Positions 53,341-63,798 are shown, counted from the first letter of the stretch. The stretch: 64,000 bases of DNA from Flagellimonas sp. CMM7 (GCF_021390195.1 NZ_CP090003.1:422001-486000); one strand, 5' to 3'. Numbers and translations are program-made. The notes: generated by a model from the sequence alone, not told the origin.

Positions 53341-56313
53341 TTAAAATGATAGGTTAGCACTAAAAGTTATGGTACGAGGTACAGGATATTGTACGGAATC
53401 CGAGTCTGTAAACCTTGGATCAAAACCTGGGAAATCACTATGTGTCCACAAATTTTGTCCAGTAAGTCTAAATGAGATATTGCTCATGCCCAAGTTAGCG
53501 ACCACTTTTTGGGGTAAAGTATAACCCAAACTTATGTTTTGTAATCGTATATATGAATTGTCATATAGGTATCGGGTGCTTTGAAATCCTCCGTTGGGAT
53601 TGTTAATGATGGCTCTAGGTACATCGGTAATGTCACCTGGCTGCTGCCACCGGTTCAGGGCAATGGCCCATTGGTTTGCCGAAAAATTGGCACCGTCGGT
53701 GTTCAGTTCTTCACCAAGGTCAAAATACCCATCGGAGCCATAACTGTAAAAGAACATAAACGATAGTAAAATGCCGTTATAGTCGAAAGTATTGGTGATA
53801 CTGCCATAGGTGTCAGGAGTTCTCTGCCCAACAACAACCCTGCTTTCATCACTATCATAGTCGGGAGTGGAATTGCCGTCTGCATCCAAATAAAGGGCAT
53901 CACCCGTTGCGGGGTCCACACCATTATAGCGCTGTAGGTACCAGTTGTCAGACCTACCGCCCTCTTGCCAAATACTTGTATTAAATATTACCTCGTCAGG
54001 AATACTTGTGATTTCTTGATCATAAAAAGCGACATTGGCATCTGTCCTCCAATAAAAATCATCGTTCCTTAAAATGTAGGCATTCAACGAAACTTCGTAA
54101 CCGGTATTCAATAGTTCTGCATCTGAATTTACCGTTTGTGAACCAAATCCGGAAGTCAATGAAAGGGGGATATTAAAGAGAAGGTCCAAGGAGTTTCTTC
54201 GAAAATAATCTACGCTACCGCTCAACCTATTGTTGAATAGGCCAAAGTCAAGACCTACATCTAATTGTTCGTTCTTTTCCCATTGCAATAAGGGGTTTGC
54301 AGGGCTTCTTACAGCGGCACCACCCAGTACATCGGACGGGCCAATGGCATTATCGACTCCCAATCGGTATAGATCTCTCCAAAGAAAATTATCGATATTT
54401 CCGTCATCATTAAGAAGCGTATAGTTGCCTGAGGTGCCATAACTGGCTCTAAGCTTTAGGTTGTTTACGATTTCTGAATTTTTGAAAAGATCATCCGTTA
54501 AAACGTAACTGAGCCCTACGGCACCAAATGTCCCCCATCTATTGGCCTCACCAAAATTTGAAGCCCCATCGGTACGTAACGAGCCTTCAATAAACAGTTT
54601 GTCTTTGTATGCATATTTTAACCTTCCAAAAAAGCCAGCTAGATTAAGACCATCAAAGCCCGAATTTATGTCGTCAGGAGTAATGTCTCCTATGGCAAGT
54701 CCTACATCATTCAAATTGGCAAAAACAAAGTCACGTGTTGCTATGGATAGGGAACTAAATCGTTCTCGAGTAGTTTCAAATCCGGATTTCAGTTCAAATT
54801 CGTGGTCATCGCCAATAGTGGTGTTGTATGCCAAAGACCCGATAAAATTGAATGTGTTACCACTAGCTCTATTCTCAAAAGCATTGCCTCCTTCGGTCTC
54901 TGCCAAATACAGTTTTCCAATTTTATCTTTGTTGATAGTTGAGAAATAGTAATAGTTGGCCAATATTTCTCCCCTAAGTTTGGGGGTGAAGTTGTAACCC
55001 AAATCTAAGTTGGTGTTGAAGCTCCATATTTCTGAAGAGTTTTCATTTAAAACCGCAGTTGCTACGGAATTGTGCTGTGCATTACTGGGAATATCAAAAT
55101 TGTAACCGGCACCTACAAGGGCTGGATTGGTGTCTTCTGTTGCAAAAATAGGCTCTATGGGCGCAGTATTATATGCTCCTGATAATTGACCGCTTCTACC
55201 AGTATCTGAAATCAGATCATTTGAATTTCTGTAGTTGACCTGTATTTTTCCACCAAAGTCAAATTTTTCGTTGGCCTTGTGTTTTAAGTTAAGGGTACCC
55301 GTGATTCGTTCAAAATCGGTTCCGACGATACTCCCCGTTTGATCGGTATAACCCAAGGATGAAAAGAACGATGTTTTTTCATTGCCACCACGAACGGAAA
55401 AGTCATATTTTTTGTAGGATCCGGCTCTAAAAGCTTCATTGACCCAATCGGTATCAAAAGTCTGGTCAATGGGTAGATAAAATCCTGTTGTTGGGTCATC
55501 GGGGTCTATACCGCTGTTGATCATAGCTTCTCGATAATACTCTACATATTCGGTAGCGTTCATGACCCTAAAATCATTTGGGTTGGTATTTTGGGTAAAA
55601 CCTACCTCAGTATTTATTGTATAGACGGTTTTCTGATTTTTCCCAGTTTTAGTGGTGATCAAAACCACCCCATTGGCAGCCCTTGATCCATAAATGGAGG
55701 CTGAACTGGCATCTTTTAACACATTTACACTTTCAATATCACTTGGGTTGAGTTGGGACAGTCCTCCGTTGAACACAGCTCCGTCCACCACAATGAGCGG
55801 TTGAACACCGGCCGAAAGCGAACCAATGCCCCTAATCAATAAACCAGCCCCCTCGCCTGGTTGGCCAGAACCTTGCAAAACCTGAAGCCCAGGAGCCAAA
55901 CCCTGAAGCGAATTGGTCAAATTTGCCTGAGGCTGTTCAGTAATTTTCTCACTTTTTACGGAGACCAATGCTCCGGTCAGTGCTTTTTTGGTAGAAGTAC
56001 CGTAGGCGACTACGACCACTTCGTCAAGTTCGTTCAAATCTTCTTGTAATGTTACGTTTAGAACACTGGCATTGACCACAATGGTACGGGTGGTGTATCC
56101 TAGGTAGCTAAAGGTCAGGGTGTCTCCTTGATTTGCGCTGATGGAATATTTGCCATCAAAATCTGTAGTGGTGCCTGCAGTAGAACCCTCTAGTAATACT
56201 GTTACACCAAATAAAGGTATTTGATCTTCGTCGGTAACTGTGCCTTGCACTAATTGGGCTTGCACAGCCAACGAAAACAAACCCAATAATAACAGGGATA
56301 GTTTTAATTTCAT
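53341..56313 (-). CDS. SusC/RagA-family TonB-dependent receptor
   Basis: A 990-residue outer-membrane importer with signal MKLKLSLLLLGLFSLAVQA before Q. An N-terminal carboxypeptidase-D-like domain (VQGTVTDEDQIPLFGVTVLL to about residue 95) is followed by DELDEVVVVAYGTSTKKALT, which serves as TonB-box region, a plug with GLLIRGIGSLSAGVQPLIVV (about 160-180) and ASSASIYGSRAANGVVLITT, and a 22-strand barrel ending PRTITFSANLSF. TonB/ExbBD energy drives substrate through it. It is divergent from the unknown gene at 56428 (114 bp between starts), which carries two direct repeats next to its start. It forms the first gene of a SusC-SusD-lipoprotein operon. Confidence 0.96.
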   Translation of the reverse strand: MKLKLSLLLLGLFSLAVQAQLVQGTVTDEDQIPLFGVTVLLEGSTAGTTTDFDGKYSISANQGDTLTFSYLGYTTRTIVVNASVLNVTLQEDLNELDEVVVVAYGTSTKKALTGALVSVKSEKITEQPQANLTNSLQGLAPGLQVLQGSGQPGEGAGLLIRGIGSLSAGVQPLIVVDGAVFNGGLSQLNPSDIESVNVLKDASSASIYGSRAANGVVLITTKTGKNQKTVYTINTEVGFTQNTNPNDFRVMNATEYVEYYREAMINSGIDPDDPTTGFYLPIDQTFDTDWVNEAFRAGSYKKYDFSVRGGNEKTSFFSSLGYTDQTGSIVGTDFERITGTLNLKHKANEKFDFGGKIQVNYRNSNDLISDTGRSGQLSGAYNTAPIEPIFATEDTNPALVGAGYNFDIPSNAQHNSVATAVLNENSSEIWSFNTNLDLGYNFTPKLRGEILANYYYFSTINKDKIGKLYLAETEGGNAFENRASGNTFNFIGSLAYNTTIGDDHEFELKSGFETTRERFSSLSIATRDFVFANLNDVGLAIGDITPDDINSGFDGLNLAGFFGRLKYAYKDKLFIEGSLRTDGASNFGEANRWGTFGAVGLSYVLTDDLFKNSEIVNNLKLRASYGTSGNYTLLNDDGNIDNFLWRDLYRLGVDNAIGPSDVLGGAAVRSPANPLLQWEKNEQLDVGLDFGLFNNRLSGSVDYFRRNSLDLLFNIPLSLTSGFGSQTVNSDAELLNTGYEVSLNAYILRNDDFYWRTDANVAFYDQEITSIPDEVIFNTSIWQEGGRSDNWYLQRYNGVDPATGDALYLDADGNSTPDYDSDESRVVVGQRTPDTYGSITNTFDYNGILLSFMFFYSYGSDGYFDLGEELNTDGANFSANQWAIALNRWQQPGDITDVPRAIINNPNGGFQSTRYLYDNSYIRLQNISLGYTLPQKVVANLGMSNISFRLTGQNLWTHSDFPGFDPRFTDSDSVQYPVPRTITFSANLSF

Positions 56314-56400
56314 GATTGATTTTAAGTTGTTGTTAGAGTTGATGGCAAATATTTGAAAATCTGTACGATATCAATCTTAAATTTTGAAAAAAGAAAATTA

Positions 56401-56419
56401 TTTCAGAAATTTTCAGAAA
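56401..56419 (+). promoter_or_regulatory. Paired direct repeats TTTCAGAAA next to the putative regulator start
   Basis: TTTCAGAAA occurs at 56401-56409 and again at 56411-56419, 10 bp apart, one helical turn, ending 8 bp before ATG 56428. Such spacing suits cooperative protein binding or a repressor site, but low sequence complexity could produce it by chance. The 10-bp palindrome CAAATATTTG (56346-56355) lies in the same divergent promoter region. Confidence 0.35.
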
Positions 56420-56427
56420 AATGTAAA

Positions 56428-57558
56428 ATGGATTATACCAATAAACAAGCGGCAGATCTTATAGCACAGAGCATTCTGCTTTTAAAATCCCTTAAAATCA
56501 CACAGCAAGAAATAGAGTTGCGCTTAAATTACACTTCGCTGAGTAAGGCTAAAAACTTTGACCGATATCCTCAAGTAATTATTGAAAAGAAAACAAGGGT
56601 TGAATTGCTCCAGAATCTTTTTGCAGAGTTTGGTTTACAATTTAACGAGGAGTTCAACAGGGTTGAGGTGATCAATGGCGAACCTGCGGAGACCACCCTT
56701 TCCGATGTCCAATACTACATCATGCACTATTATGCTTTTGCAAGGGGTATAGTTGATAGGGCATTGGTCCAAATAGTAAATCGCAGAAAAGTAATTATGG
56801 ATTATAGAATTCCAGAACATTGGGAGGGTACTTATAATGTCATCGAGAACTATACCTTTATTGAAATGACAAAAATGGGATATACCACACCAGTAAAAAA
56901 ATTATTGTCATTATTCTCAGGGACGATGAAGTATGGCCACAAATATTTGCTTGGCACATATTCTACGGTAAAAAAAGATGGTTTCCCTGCTGCAGGTCGT
57001 GTGATTTTAGAAAAAGTTAGTGATGAAGGTCAAGCCAATAAAGCATTGGCTCAAGATAGCGATTATAGAATTGTAAGTTATCTCAAAGACAACGTATATA
57101 TTACAAAGCTGTTCACTCCTAACAATCTTAATGAAATTGTGTCCACACATCACAATCATTACCTAAAACTTGTGGGGAGCTATAAGTTTATCATGCCAGC
57201 AAAGAATGACACATGGAATATCAATGACCTTATCATAAGCCGCGATTTCACCGCTCAATTTGAATTTAACGATGTGATATTCAATGGGTATGTGAATTTT
57301 ATCAACATCAATGTATTAAACATCATATTTACGAGAAAGAATCAAGACAGTGCATCTATTCGAAAACAAGTATTGACATTGGATGTCAACGTACGTAAAA
57401 CATCTACTAAGCATATCTTCACCTGTACTGCCTCTAGCCCAATAATACATGGGGTGCCCAGTTCTTTTTCAGCATATATTATACTGTCCGAAAATTTCAA
57501 GAAAAGCTATGTAAATAGCTTAGAACGGAATCTGTTCTTGGGGGAACCGCTTGATTAA
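56428..57558 (+). CDS. Unrecognised protein divergent from SusC, possible HTH regulator
   Basis: I do not recognise the family. ATG at 56428 is chosen because the upstream in-frame part (from 56353) has no protein character. The 376-residue protein starts MDYTNKQAADLIAQSILLLK and then KITQQEIELRLNYTSLSKAK, which resembles a helix-turn-helix: TQQEIELRL as the first helix and TSLSKAKNF as the recognition helix. The region after residue 70 is beta-rich and aromatic (FVEV-like strands, YYIMHYYAFA, TYSTVKKDGFPAAGRVILEK, FNGYVNFININVLNIIFTRK). No signal peptide or transmembrane helix is clear. Lying divergently beside a SusC/SusD operon with no AraC, HTCS or anti-sigma gene in sight, it is a candidate for a new kind of local regulator. 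This is inference. Confidence 0.6.
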   Translation: MDYTNKQAADLIAQSILLLKSLKITQQEIELRLNYTSLSKAKNFDRYPQVIIEKKTRVELLQNLFAEFGLQFNEEFNRVEVINGEPAETTLSDVQYYIMHYYAFARGIVDRALVQIVNRRKVIMDYRIPEHWEGTYNVIENYTFIEMTKMGYTTPVKKLLSLFSGTMKYGHKYLLGTYSTVKKDGFPAAGRVILEKVSDEGQANKALAQDSDYRIVSYLKDNVYITKLFTPNNLNEIVSTHHNHYLKLVGSYKFIMPAKNDTWNINDLIISRDFTAQFEFNDVIFNGYVNFININVLNIIFTRKNQDSASIRKQVLTLDVNVRKTSTKHIFTCTASSPIIHGVPSSFSAYIILSENFKKSYVNSLERNLFLGEPLD

Positions 57559-58691
57559 TCTCATCATAAACTGCAAAATGGTAAGATTTTAAAATAGTCT
57601 TCTAAAGTGTTTTGTCAATTTATTTCACAATCAATCTATTAACGTATCATTTTTTTACTTTCTATAAAGTGATTTAAACCTTCCCTTTTTTGTTTTTCAA
57701 CCTTTTTGATTCCTATCACAATGAAAGAGAAGCAATGGTAACACTTAAAAATGCTTTACCAGTGTTAATATCAATCCTCCTTGGTGAATCAAAAGACAAT
57801 ATCATGGACCTAAATCAGCTTCCTATAGTATTCATTTGCGCTTTCAGCCCCTTATTCATAGGACCTCAAAGATTCATTATATGTTTAAAAAGATATTTAA
57901 CTATGTAAAGGAGGGAAGAATAGACAAAATGATTTAAAGTTACAGCAAAAAATGTTTGACCACCCCTTAAAAAGGGATTAAGTAACCCAATACTGTTTTA
58001 ATTTGAAAGCTAATCTAAAGGTGTTTGAGACCTACAATTCGAAACATTATTTCCTTCACTTTTGGTAAAATTAATATCAAAGAATCCAAATTTGTTACTG
58101 CATCCAGCTGCTTTTTGTCATAAATAAAAACAGTCTATTAAGGGATCGATTACACAAAACACTTAAAAAGACCAGAAATTGGACTCTTAAAAAGTTAAAT
58201 ATGTATTGTTATCAGTTAGAGCTTAAAACACCTCTTTCACAGAACTCCTTGCACTTTTTCACCTTAAGAAACTTATAATTTTCTAATTCATTCAGTTTAA
58301 TACATATATGTAAACGAGAGTTATGATTACAATTTTACCACTTATTATATAACTAAAAGGTTATTCACCAAATATTTTGCACATCCCAATTTCTAGTTTG
58401 ACATAATGCCCCACTCTGCATCTGTGGTGAGATAATGGATGTCAACCGCCAGCCGATAGTTCTGGTCATAATTGGGTACAGTAAAATGGCCGAAACAAAT
58501 CCTTATAATACCCTTGAACAAAAGTCAATTGTACAATTTTAATAATATCCCGATGACTGAAACCAATCGATATCGTAAGTCCTGTAAACGGTTTGTTATG
58601 ATTTAAAATGTTAAAAATCTAGAAAAGTCAACCTAAGTTTATTGTTTAATCCAGGTTTTTTGACCCTTAGCGGAACCATATTGTGAATTGC
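57559..58691. other. 1.1-kb gene-poor AT-rich interval between the two SusC/SusD loci
   Basis: Very AT-rich sequence between the convergent ends of the unknown gene and the VCBS lipoprotein. A 72-residue frame at 57690-57908 has no family character and no start context. I see no RNA gene, repeat or clear terminator. Confidence 0.5.
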
Positions 58692-61600
58692 TTATCGGAT
58701 TTCAATAAATTGAAGATAATCAGAGTTTTTGGATACCACAATATACTCTTTGTCAACAATTTTAATCCTGGACATATCTTTTACATCTCCCGAAGCATAA
58801 AAACCACTGTTTATTGCTAATACGGGAAGAAAATCACCTTTGCCATCTCCTTTTAACAAAAGGCCGTTGCTAGCATCATTTCTGGGTGTTTCCACTTCAG
58901 AATTGTACAGATTGCCAACTATAAGGGCGTCCAAATTATCATCTTGGTCAAAATCATCAATAAGAATCTGGTTAATAGAAGAAATTTGCGCAAGATTTGG
59001 CAATTTATTTTTTACAAATTTTCCTTTTTTGTTTTCCAAATAAATGCTTGAAAATGATTTTACTTGGTAATGTAATGAGTTTTCCAAAACTTCCTCGGTG
59101 TAAATATCCTCCAAGGTTGCTTGTGAATAGGATTCATAATTCTTGAACTTTTTCTTTATTGCTGGTATCTGTTGGGATGAACATTCTCTTCCGCGAACTG
59201 GAAATTGCTCCCCCTCACTGAAATAACTCAGCACTATATCATTGGTATTGTTATTGTCAAAATCATTGAAGTAAATGTCAAAGGTTTCTTCTTCATTAGC
59301 TTTATACTTAAAGTTTTTGCCTAAGTTTCCGATAATATAATCCATATCGCCATCCCTGTCAAAATCACCATCTTTAATACTGAACCACCATCCATTTGTA
59401 TCATCTAACCCCAATGCTGGGGAAATATTTGAGAAATAACCCCCATTATTTTTAAGAATGGTTATCGGCATCCATTCCCCAACAACAATAAGGTCCGTCC
59501 ATCCATCATTGTCAAAATCTGTCCAAAGACCATCTGTGACCATCCCTAACTTTTTAAGTTCAGGAGCCAGTTTTTCCGTTGCATCGACAAATTGAATCTT
59601 ATCACCTTTACTTATGTTCTCCAATAGATAACTATTTGCAGGAGATGGATAATTTCCAGGAATAAGACGACCACCAACAAAAAGGTCTAAATCTCCATCC
59701 TTGTCAAAGTCAAAACTATGAACTCTTGAACTGCTTGTGGTCATTTCTGGAAGCGCAAAAACTTCCTTTTGAAAATTACCACTGCCATCGTTAATGTAAA
59801 GCCTATCCTGAAGTTGTTTGGAGTTTGGTAAAAATTCATTCCCCCCACTAGAGATATAGATATCCTTATCACCATCATTTTCAACATCAAAAATATGGAT
59901 TCCAATATCTTCCGAACCACTATCCAAAGCAAAAACTTCTGTGTCAGATTTAACGAAACCACCATCTTTGTTTTGGAAAAACAGAACTGTGGTATTTTGT
60001 GCCGCAGCTGCTATTACTAAATCATCTGTACCATCATTATTTAAATCACCAATGCCAATGCCAGGTCCCAATTTTGAAGTTTGATGTGGTAAAAGGATTT
60101 CTTTATTAAAATCATCATAATAATTTTCAACATGTTTGTGGAGTATTGAAATGCTTGAATCTTGTACAGTAGAAAAAATCCTATTTGATTTTTCATTTTC
60201 TCTTTTGTTCAATGCAATTGCCTCATTGTATCTAACTTCCTTGAAAGAATTGATTCTGGGTGCTATAATGGATTGTATTTTTTCATCGGGCCAAACTATT
60301 CTTATCGAATCTATCTTTTCTTTCTTGCCCAATCCAAAATGCAATCTTGGAGCTATGGAAGATTGAAATCCCCTTGTTAATGTCATCTCTTCCAACTGCG
60401 TTGACCCATCAGTATATACATACGCTTTCACCCCAATACCAAAGTGGTTATCAGTTATGCCTCTAAAATGCAATGTAATGTGGTTATTGGTTTCCGAGCT
60501 CTTATTTTCAAAAATCGAGGCATAATCATCAATATTGTTGGTCACAATTTCTAAATCACCATCGTTATCCAAATCTACATAGACGCTACCATTGGAGAAG
60601 CCTTTGTATTGAATGCCCCAATCTTTGTTTTTTCTTTCAAATGTGAGATCGCCATTATTTTTGAAAACAAAATTGTCAATTTTTTCAGAAGGAAAGGCGA
60701 GGTTCCACTTTAGCAAACTATCATTGTTATTAATCTTTTTTTCGAGCGTTTTCAAGTAGTCTTTATTGTTGATTTCCCTTCGTGTGCCATTGGTGATAAA
60801 AACGTCTTTAAAACCGTCATTGTCTAAATCTGCCAACAACGGTCCCCAACTCCAATCTGTGGAAGAAATGCCTGCCAACCTCGAGACATTGCTAAAATCA
60901 GGAGTATTCCCATTGATCACCCCATTGTTCAACTGTAGGGTATTGTGCATGTATTGATATTGGAAACCTGCGTTCACGTTCACCCAAAACAAGTTTGGGT
61001 TCATACTTGCCATATTAGCCTTTGCACGCCTATTATCAGCAGCATCCATATCGACTTGAAGAATGTCCAAAAAACCATCATTGTTGAAATCAGCAATATC
61101 GACCCCCATACCAAAATGTGATGTGTGTTTTGTGGCTTTTTTGATGATGTTTGAAAATGTTCCGTCCTTATTGTTTTGATATAGAAAGTCGGGAGAACTA
61201 AAATCGTTGGAAACATATAGGTCGGGCCAACCATCATTGTTCAAGTCACCAACTGTGGCACTGAGTGATAAGCCAAAAGATTTCAGACCTGCCTCTTTGG
61301 TAACATCTGAAAAAGTGTTGTCCCCATTGTTTCGAAGTAGTTTATCCGTTTCAATGTTTTTTGGAGCGTTCATCTTGAACAAATAGTAATTGGTAGGGGC
61401 ATTGAACGATGTTGAAGGATAATTGGCTATATAGACATCTAAATCACCATCTTTATCATAATCAAAAAAAGTACTTTGAATACTATTTCCATTTTCCGCC
61501 AAACCAAATTCTTTGGCACTTTCAATAAACGTATTATCGCCTTTATTGATAAAAAGTTGGTTTTCTTTGGGCTCGAATTTGCCCGCAACGGAACAATAAA

Positions 61601-61991
61601 TATCTAAATAACCGTCATTATTTACATCTGCCATGGTGCTGCCAGTGTACCATCGCGAGTCTCCAGTGACATGGGCTGAAATGGTAATATCCTCAAACCG
61701 TAAATTACCTTTGTTAAGGTAGAGTTTGTTTTCCACCATATTGCCAGTAAAATACAAATCAATCAAACCATCATTGTTGATATCACCTGCGGAAACCCCT
61801 CCACCCAAGTAGAGATATGGATAGGTAAAGTAATTAAGGGAATCATTTTCAACGAGAGAATTGGAAAACTTGATATTGGTATGTCTTTCACTTAAAGGTT
61901 CAAATATTTTTTTTGACCAGTCAGTTTTGGTACAAGCATAAAAACATACAACTAGTATAATGCACAAAAGGCTTTTTATCAATCTTTCCAT
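58692..61991 (-). CDS. VCBS/FG-GAP and ASPIC/UnbV-repeat lipoprotein
   Basis: A 1099-residue lipoprotein (signal ending VCFYAC, Cys20). Calcium-binding FG-GAP/VCBS repeats with the DxDxDGxxD pattern recur about fourteen times, for example GDINNDGLIDLYFTGN, ADVNNDGYLDIYCSV, GDLNNDGWPDLYVSNDF, FDFDKDGDLDLFVGGR and TDFDNDGWTDLIVVGEW, forming a large beta-propeller. An ASPIC/UnbV segment lies about residues 505-570 (EMTLTRGFQSSIAPRLHFGL). This architecture, at the outer membrane next to SusC/SusD, is typical of many flavobacterial uptake loci and probably binds glycan or protein substrate at the surface. It is the third gene of the distal locus and is separated from SusD by the hairpin at 62017-62044. 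Confidence 0.92.
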   Translation of the reverse strand: MERLIKSLLCIILVVCFYACTKTDWSKKIFEPLSERHTNIKFSNSLVENDSLNYFTYPYLYLGGGVSAGDINNDGLIDLYFTGNMVENKLYLNKGNLRFEDITISAHVTGDSRWYTGSTMADVNNDGYLDIYCSVAGKFEPKENQLFINKGDNTFIESAKEFGLAENGNSIQSTFFDYDKDGDLDVYIANYPSTSFNAPTNYYLFKMNAPKNIETDKLLRNNGDNTFSDVTKEAGLKSFGLSLSATVGDLNNDGWPDLYVSNDFSSPDFLYQNNKDGTFSNIIKKATKHTSHFGMGVDIADFNNDGFLDILQVDMDAADNRRAKANMASMNPNLFWVNVNAGFQYQYMHNTLQLNNGVINGNTPDFSNVSRLAGISSTDWSWGPLLADLDNDGFKDVFITNGTRREINNKDYLKTLEKKINNNDSLLKWNLAFPSEKIDNFVFKNNGDLTFERKNKDWGIQYKGFSNGSVYVDLDNDGDLEIVTNNIDDYASIFENKSSETNNHITLHFRGITDNHFGIGVKAYVYTDGSTQLEEMTLTRGFQSSIAPRLHFGLGKKEKIDSIRIVWPDEKIQSIIAPRINSFKEVRYNEAIALNKRENEKSNRIFSTVQDSSISILHKHVENYYDDFNKEILLPHQTSKLGPGIGIGDLNNDGTDDLVIAAAAQNTTVLFFQNKDGGFVKSDTEVFALDSGSEDIGIHIFDVENDGDKDIYISSGGNEFLPNSKQLQDRLYINDGSGNFQKEVFALPEMTTSSSRVHSFDFDKDGDLDLFVGGRLIPGNYPSPANSYLLENISKGDKIQFVDATEKLAPELKKLGMVTDGLWTDFDNDGWTDLIVVGEWMPITILKNNGGYFSNISPALGLDDTNGWWFSIKDGDFDRDGDMDYIIGNLGKNFKYKANEEETFDIYFNDFDNNNTNDIVLSYFSEGEQFPVRGRECSSQQIPAIKKKFKNYESYSQATLEDIYTEEVLENSLHYQVKSFSSIYLENKKGKFVKNKLPNLAQISSINQILIDDFDQDDNLDALIVGNLYNSEVETPRNDASNGLLLKGDGKGDFLPVLAINSGFYASGDVKDMSRIKIVDKEYIVVSKNSDYLQFIEIR

Positions 61992-62016
61992 CCTTAATTT
62001 GTTTTACATAAAAGTA

Positions 62017-62044
62017 AAAAACAGGGATGAAAATCCCTGTTTTT
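62017..62044 (-). terminator. Intrinsic terminator or attenuator between SusD and VCBS genes
   Basis: AAAAACAGGGAT and ATCCCTGTTTTT form a perfect 12-bp stem with a 4-base loop, GAAA on the plus strand. On the minus strand the 3' arm runs into TTTTTTAC, a proper U-tract. It sits between SusD (stop at 62077) and the VCBS lipoprotein (start 61991), so partial termination would lower expression of the last gene. The sequence is symmetrical and could act in both directions. Confidence 0.82.
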
Positions 62045-62076
62045 ATCAACTCAAACTAGAACTAAACTTAAAAAAA

Positions 62077-63798
62077 CTAATATGTGTTTTGCGTTAAAGC
62101 ACCAAATGACAAATCTATCGCTTCTTGCGGTAACGGGTAGATTCCTCTAGTTGCTGGAAAAGTAACGCCGTTTAGGTATGATCTAAACTGTGGACGTGAT
62201 GTGTAACCATCTAAAACTTCTTTGGCAATACCTCTTCGCACTAAATCAAAAAATCGACGTCCTTCCATGGCAGTTTCCAAGCGATATTCCATTATTACAG
62301 CATTCATGGCGAACGTTGCATCTGGGAAGCCTCCGTTGTCTGCATATAGACCTATGGCATAATTAGCAGCATTGGTAACTCCATCATTTTCCTTTACCCA
62401 GGTATCAGGATCCATGTTTCTTTGCCTTACTTGGTCAACCAATGTAACGGCTGTGTTTAAATCACTTTCTGAAACGGCTATTTCAGCTCTCCATAACAAT
62501 ATTTCGGAATAACGGATAAGGTTTGTCTGAATAACACTGATATTCTGTCCCCACGCACCGGCTACTCTTGCCAAACCATCTTCTGATTCTGCCCATAACA
62601 ATTTTTTACTGTAGTATGGGCCCCCAGCAGCTGGGTCGCGTGACCAAGCCAGCATGAAATCTCCACGATCAAACAATGGAATACCTGGTCTGGCTACCGT
62701 CCAATCCAATCTAGGATCGAGATTTCTGGTTTCTTCAGCAAAAACGGATGTACCGGCATCCCCATCTTCAACAGGTGTTTCGCTATTTGGATTGCTAGGA
62801 TCAACATTGGCCACATAATTCGCTGGGTCCGATGGGGGTATAGTCAATGGCAAGCCATTGGCATCCGTTAAATATGCATTGACGAGATCATGCGTTGGCT
62901 GATAGAAGCCACAACACCCGAAAGGGCTCTGGTCATGGGGGTAGTTCAATTCGTCACCTTGGTTTCCATTATCTTGACTGGCACCTGAACCATCATTCAC
63001 TGCATATTGTACTGCAAAAACAGTCTCACTATTGTTATTGAATGCAAAGTTAAAATTTTGATGGAAACTGGGCATTAAACTATAAGGTCCGTTGTCAATG
63101 ATATCTTGTAAAAGTGGTTTTGCGGCGGCATAATCCAATTGGTACATATGCACTTTTGCTAAATATGCTTTGGCATTCCATTGATTCGCGCCACCAAAAC
63201 GTGTACTTTCCACATCAAGGTTGTCTATGGCAAATTGAAAGTCAGCCTCAATATTTGGATAGATGTCCGTATTATTAGTAGGAGTTTCGGTTATGGTTTC
63301 GTCAATGTAAGGTACATTGCCAAAAGTCATTCTTAATTGAAAATGATAGAACCCCCTTAAAAACCGTAACTCTGCCAAAAATGCATTGGCAGCCATTGGA
63401 GTAAGAGCTTCAGATTCCAATCCTTCAGCTACTACCCCTATAGCAGCATTGGAACGCGCTATTCCTTCATAAAGACCTCTCCATCTTAGTCTTACATATT
63501 CATTATTAGCAGCGACATCATAAATTTCCATTTGGGTAATTTCTGACTGGTCTCCTGGGGTACTTCCTTTAAAAGCGTCATCCGAGCCACAACCTCCAAA
63601 TGTCCAGTTAGAAGCTGCCGATTCTCTTCTCATTTCAAGTCCTGCATAAGCGCCCACTGTCAATTGTTCCGCCAATGCTGCAGTAGCAACAATTTCGTCT
63701 GCAGAAGTTGCCGAAAGGGGAACGTCAAGTTCATCTTTACATGATCCTATGCTTAATACTAAAGCAAAGAACAATAATTGTTTCAATAGATTTTTCAT
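62077..63798 (-). CDS. SusD/RagB-family nutrient-binding lipoprotein (second locus)
   Basis: Start at ATG 63798 yields the lipoprotein signal MKNLLKQLLFFALVLSIGSC (Cys20); an in-frame extension to 63831 lies inside the SusC tail and is rejected. The 573-residue protein carries SusD landmarks: LRWRGLYEGIARSNAAIGVV (about 105-124), AFLAELRFLRGFYHFQLRMT (about 138-157), QWNAKAYLAKVHMYQLDYAA (about 206-225) and the RagB end VIMEYRLETAMEGRRFFDLV. The gene lies 10 bp after the SusC stop. A loop with GCCGFYQPTHDLVNAYLTDA is not seen in the first SusD of this window, which suggests a different ligand. Confidence 0.95.
   Translation of the reverse strand: MKNLLKQLLFFALVLSIGSCKDELDVPLSATSADEIVATAALAEQLTVGAYAGLEMRRESAASNWTFGGCGSDDAFKGSTPGDQSEITQMEIYDVAANNEYVRLRWRGLYEGIARSNAAIGVVAEGLESEALTPMAANAFLAELRFLRGFYHFQLRMTFGNVPYIDETITETPTNNTDIYPNIEADFQFAIDNLDVESTRFGGANQWNAKAYLAKVHMYQLDYAAAKPLLQDIIDNGPYSLMPSFHQNFNFAFNNNSETVFAVQYAVNDGSGASQDNGNQGDELNYPHDQSPFGCCGFYQPTHDLVNAYLTDANGLPLTIPPSDPANYVANVDPSNPNSETPVEDGDAGTSVFAEETRNLDPRLDWTVARPGIPLFDRGDFMLAWSRDPAAGGPYYSKKLLWAESEDGLARVAGAWGQNISVIQTNLIRYSEILLWRAEIAVSESDLNTAVTLVDQVRQRNMDPDTWVKENDGVTNAANYAIGLYADNGGFPDATFAMNAVIMEYRLETAMEGRRFFDLVRRGIAKEVLDGYTSRPQFRSYLNGVTFPATRGIYPLPQEAIDLSFGALTQNTY

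Noticed and set aside
50683..57558. Naming the glycan substrate of the first SusC/SusD locus
   Set aside because: No glycoside hydrolase or lyase lies in the locus; any substrate name would be a guess.
57690..57908. 72-residue plus-strand ORF in the 1.1-kb gap
   Set aside because: Low-complexity AT-rich translation with no family character and no good start context; random ORFs of this size are expected in such sequence.
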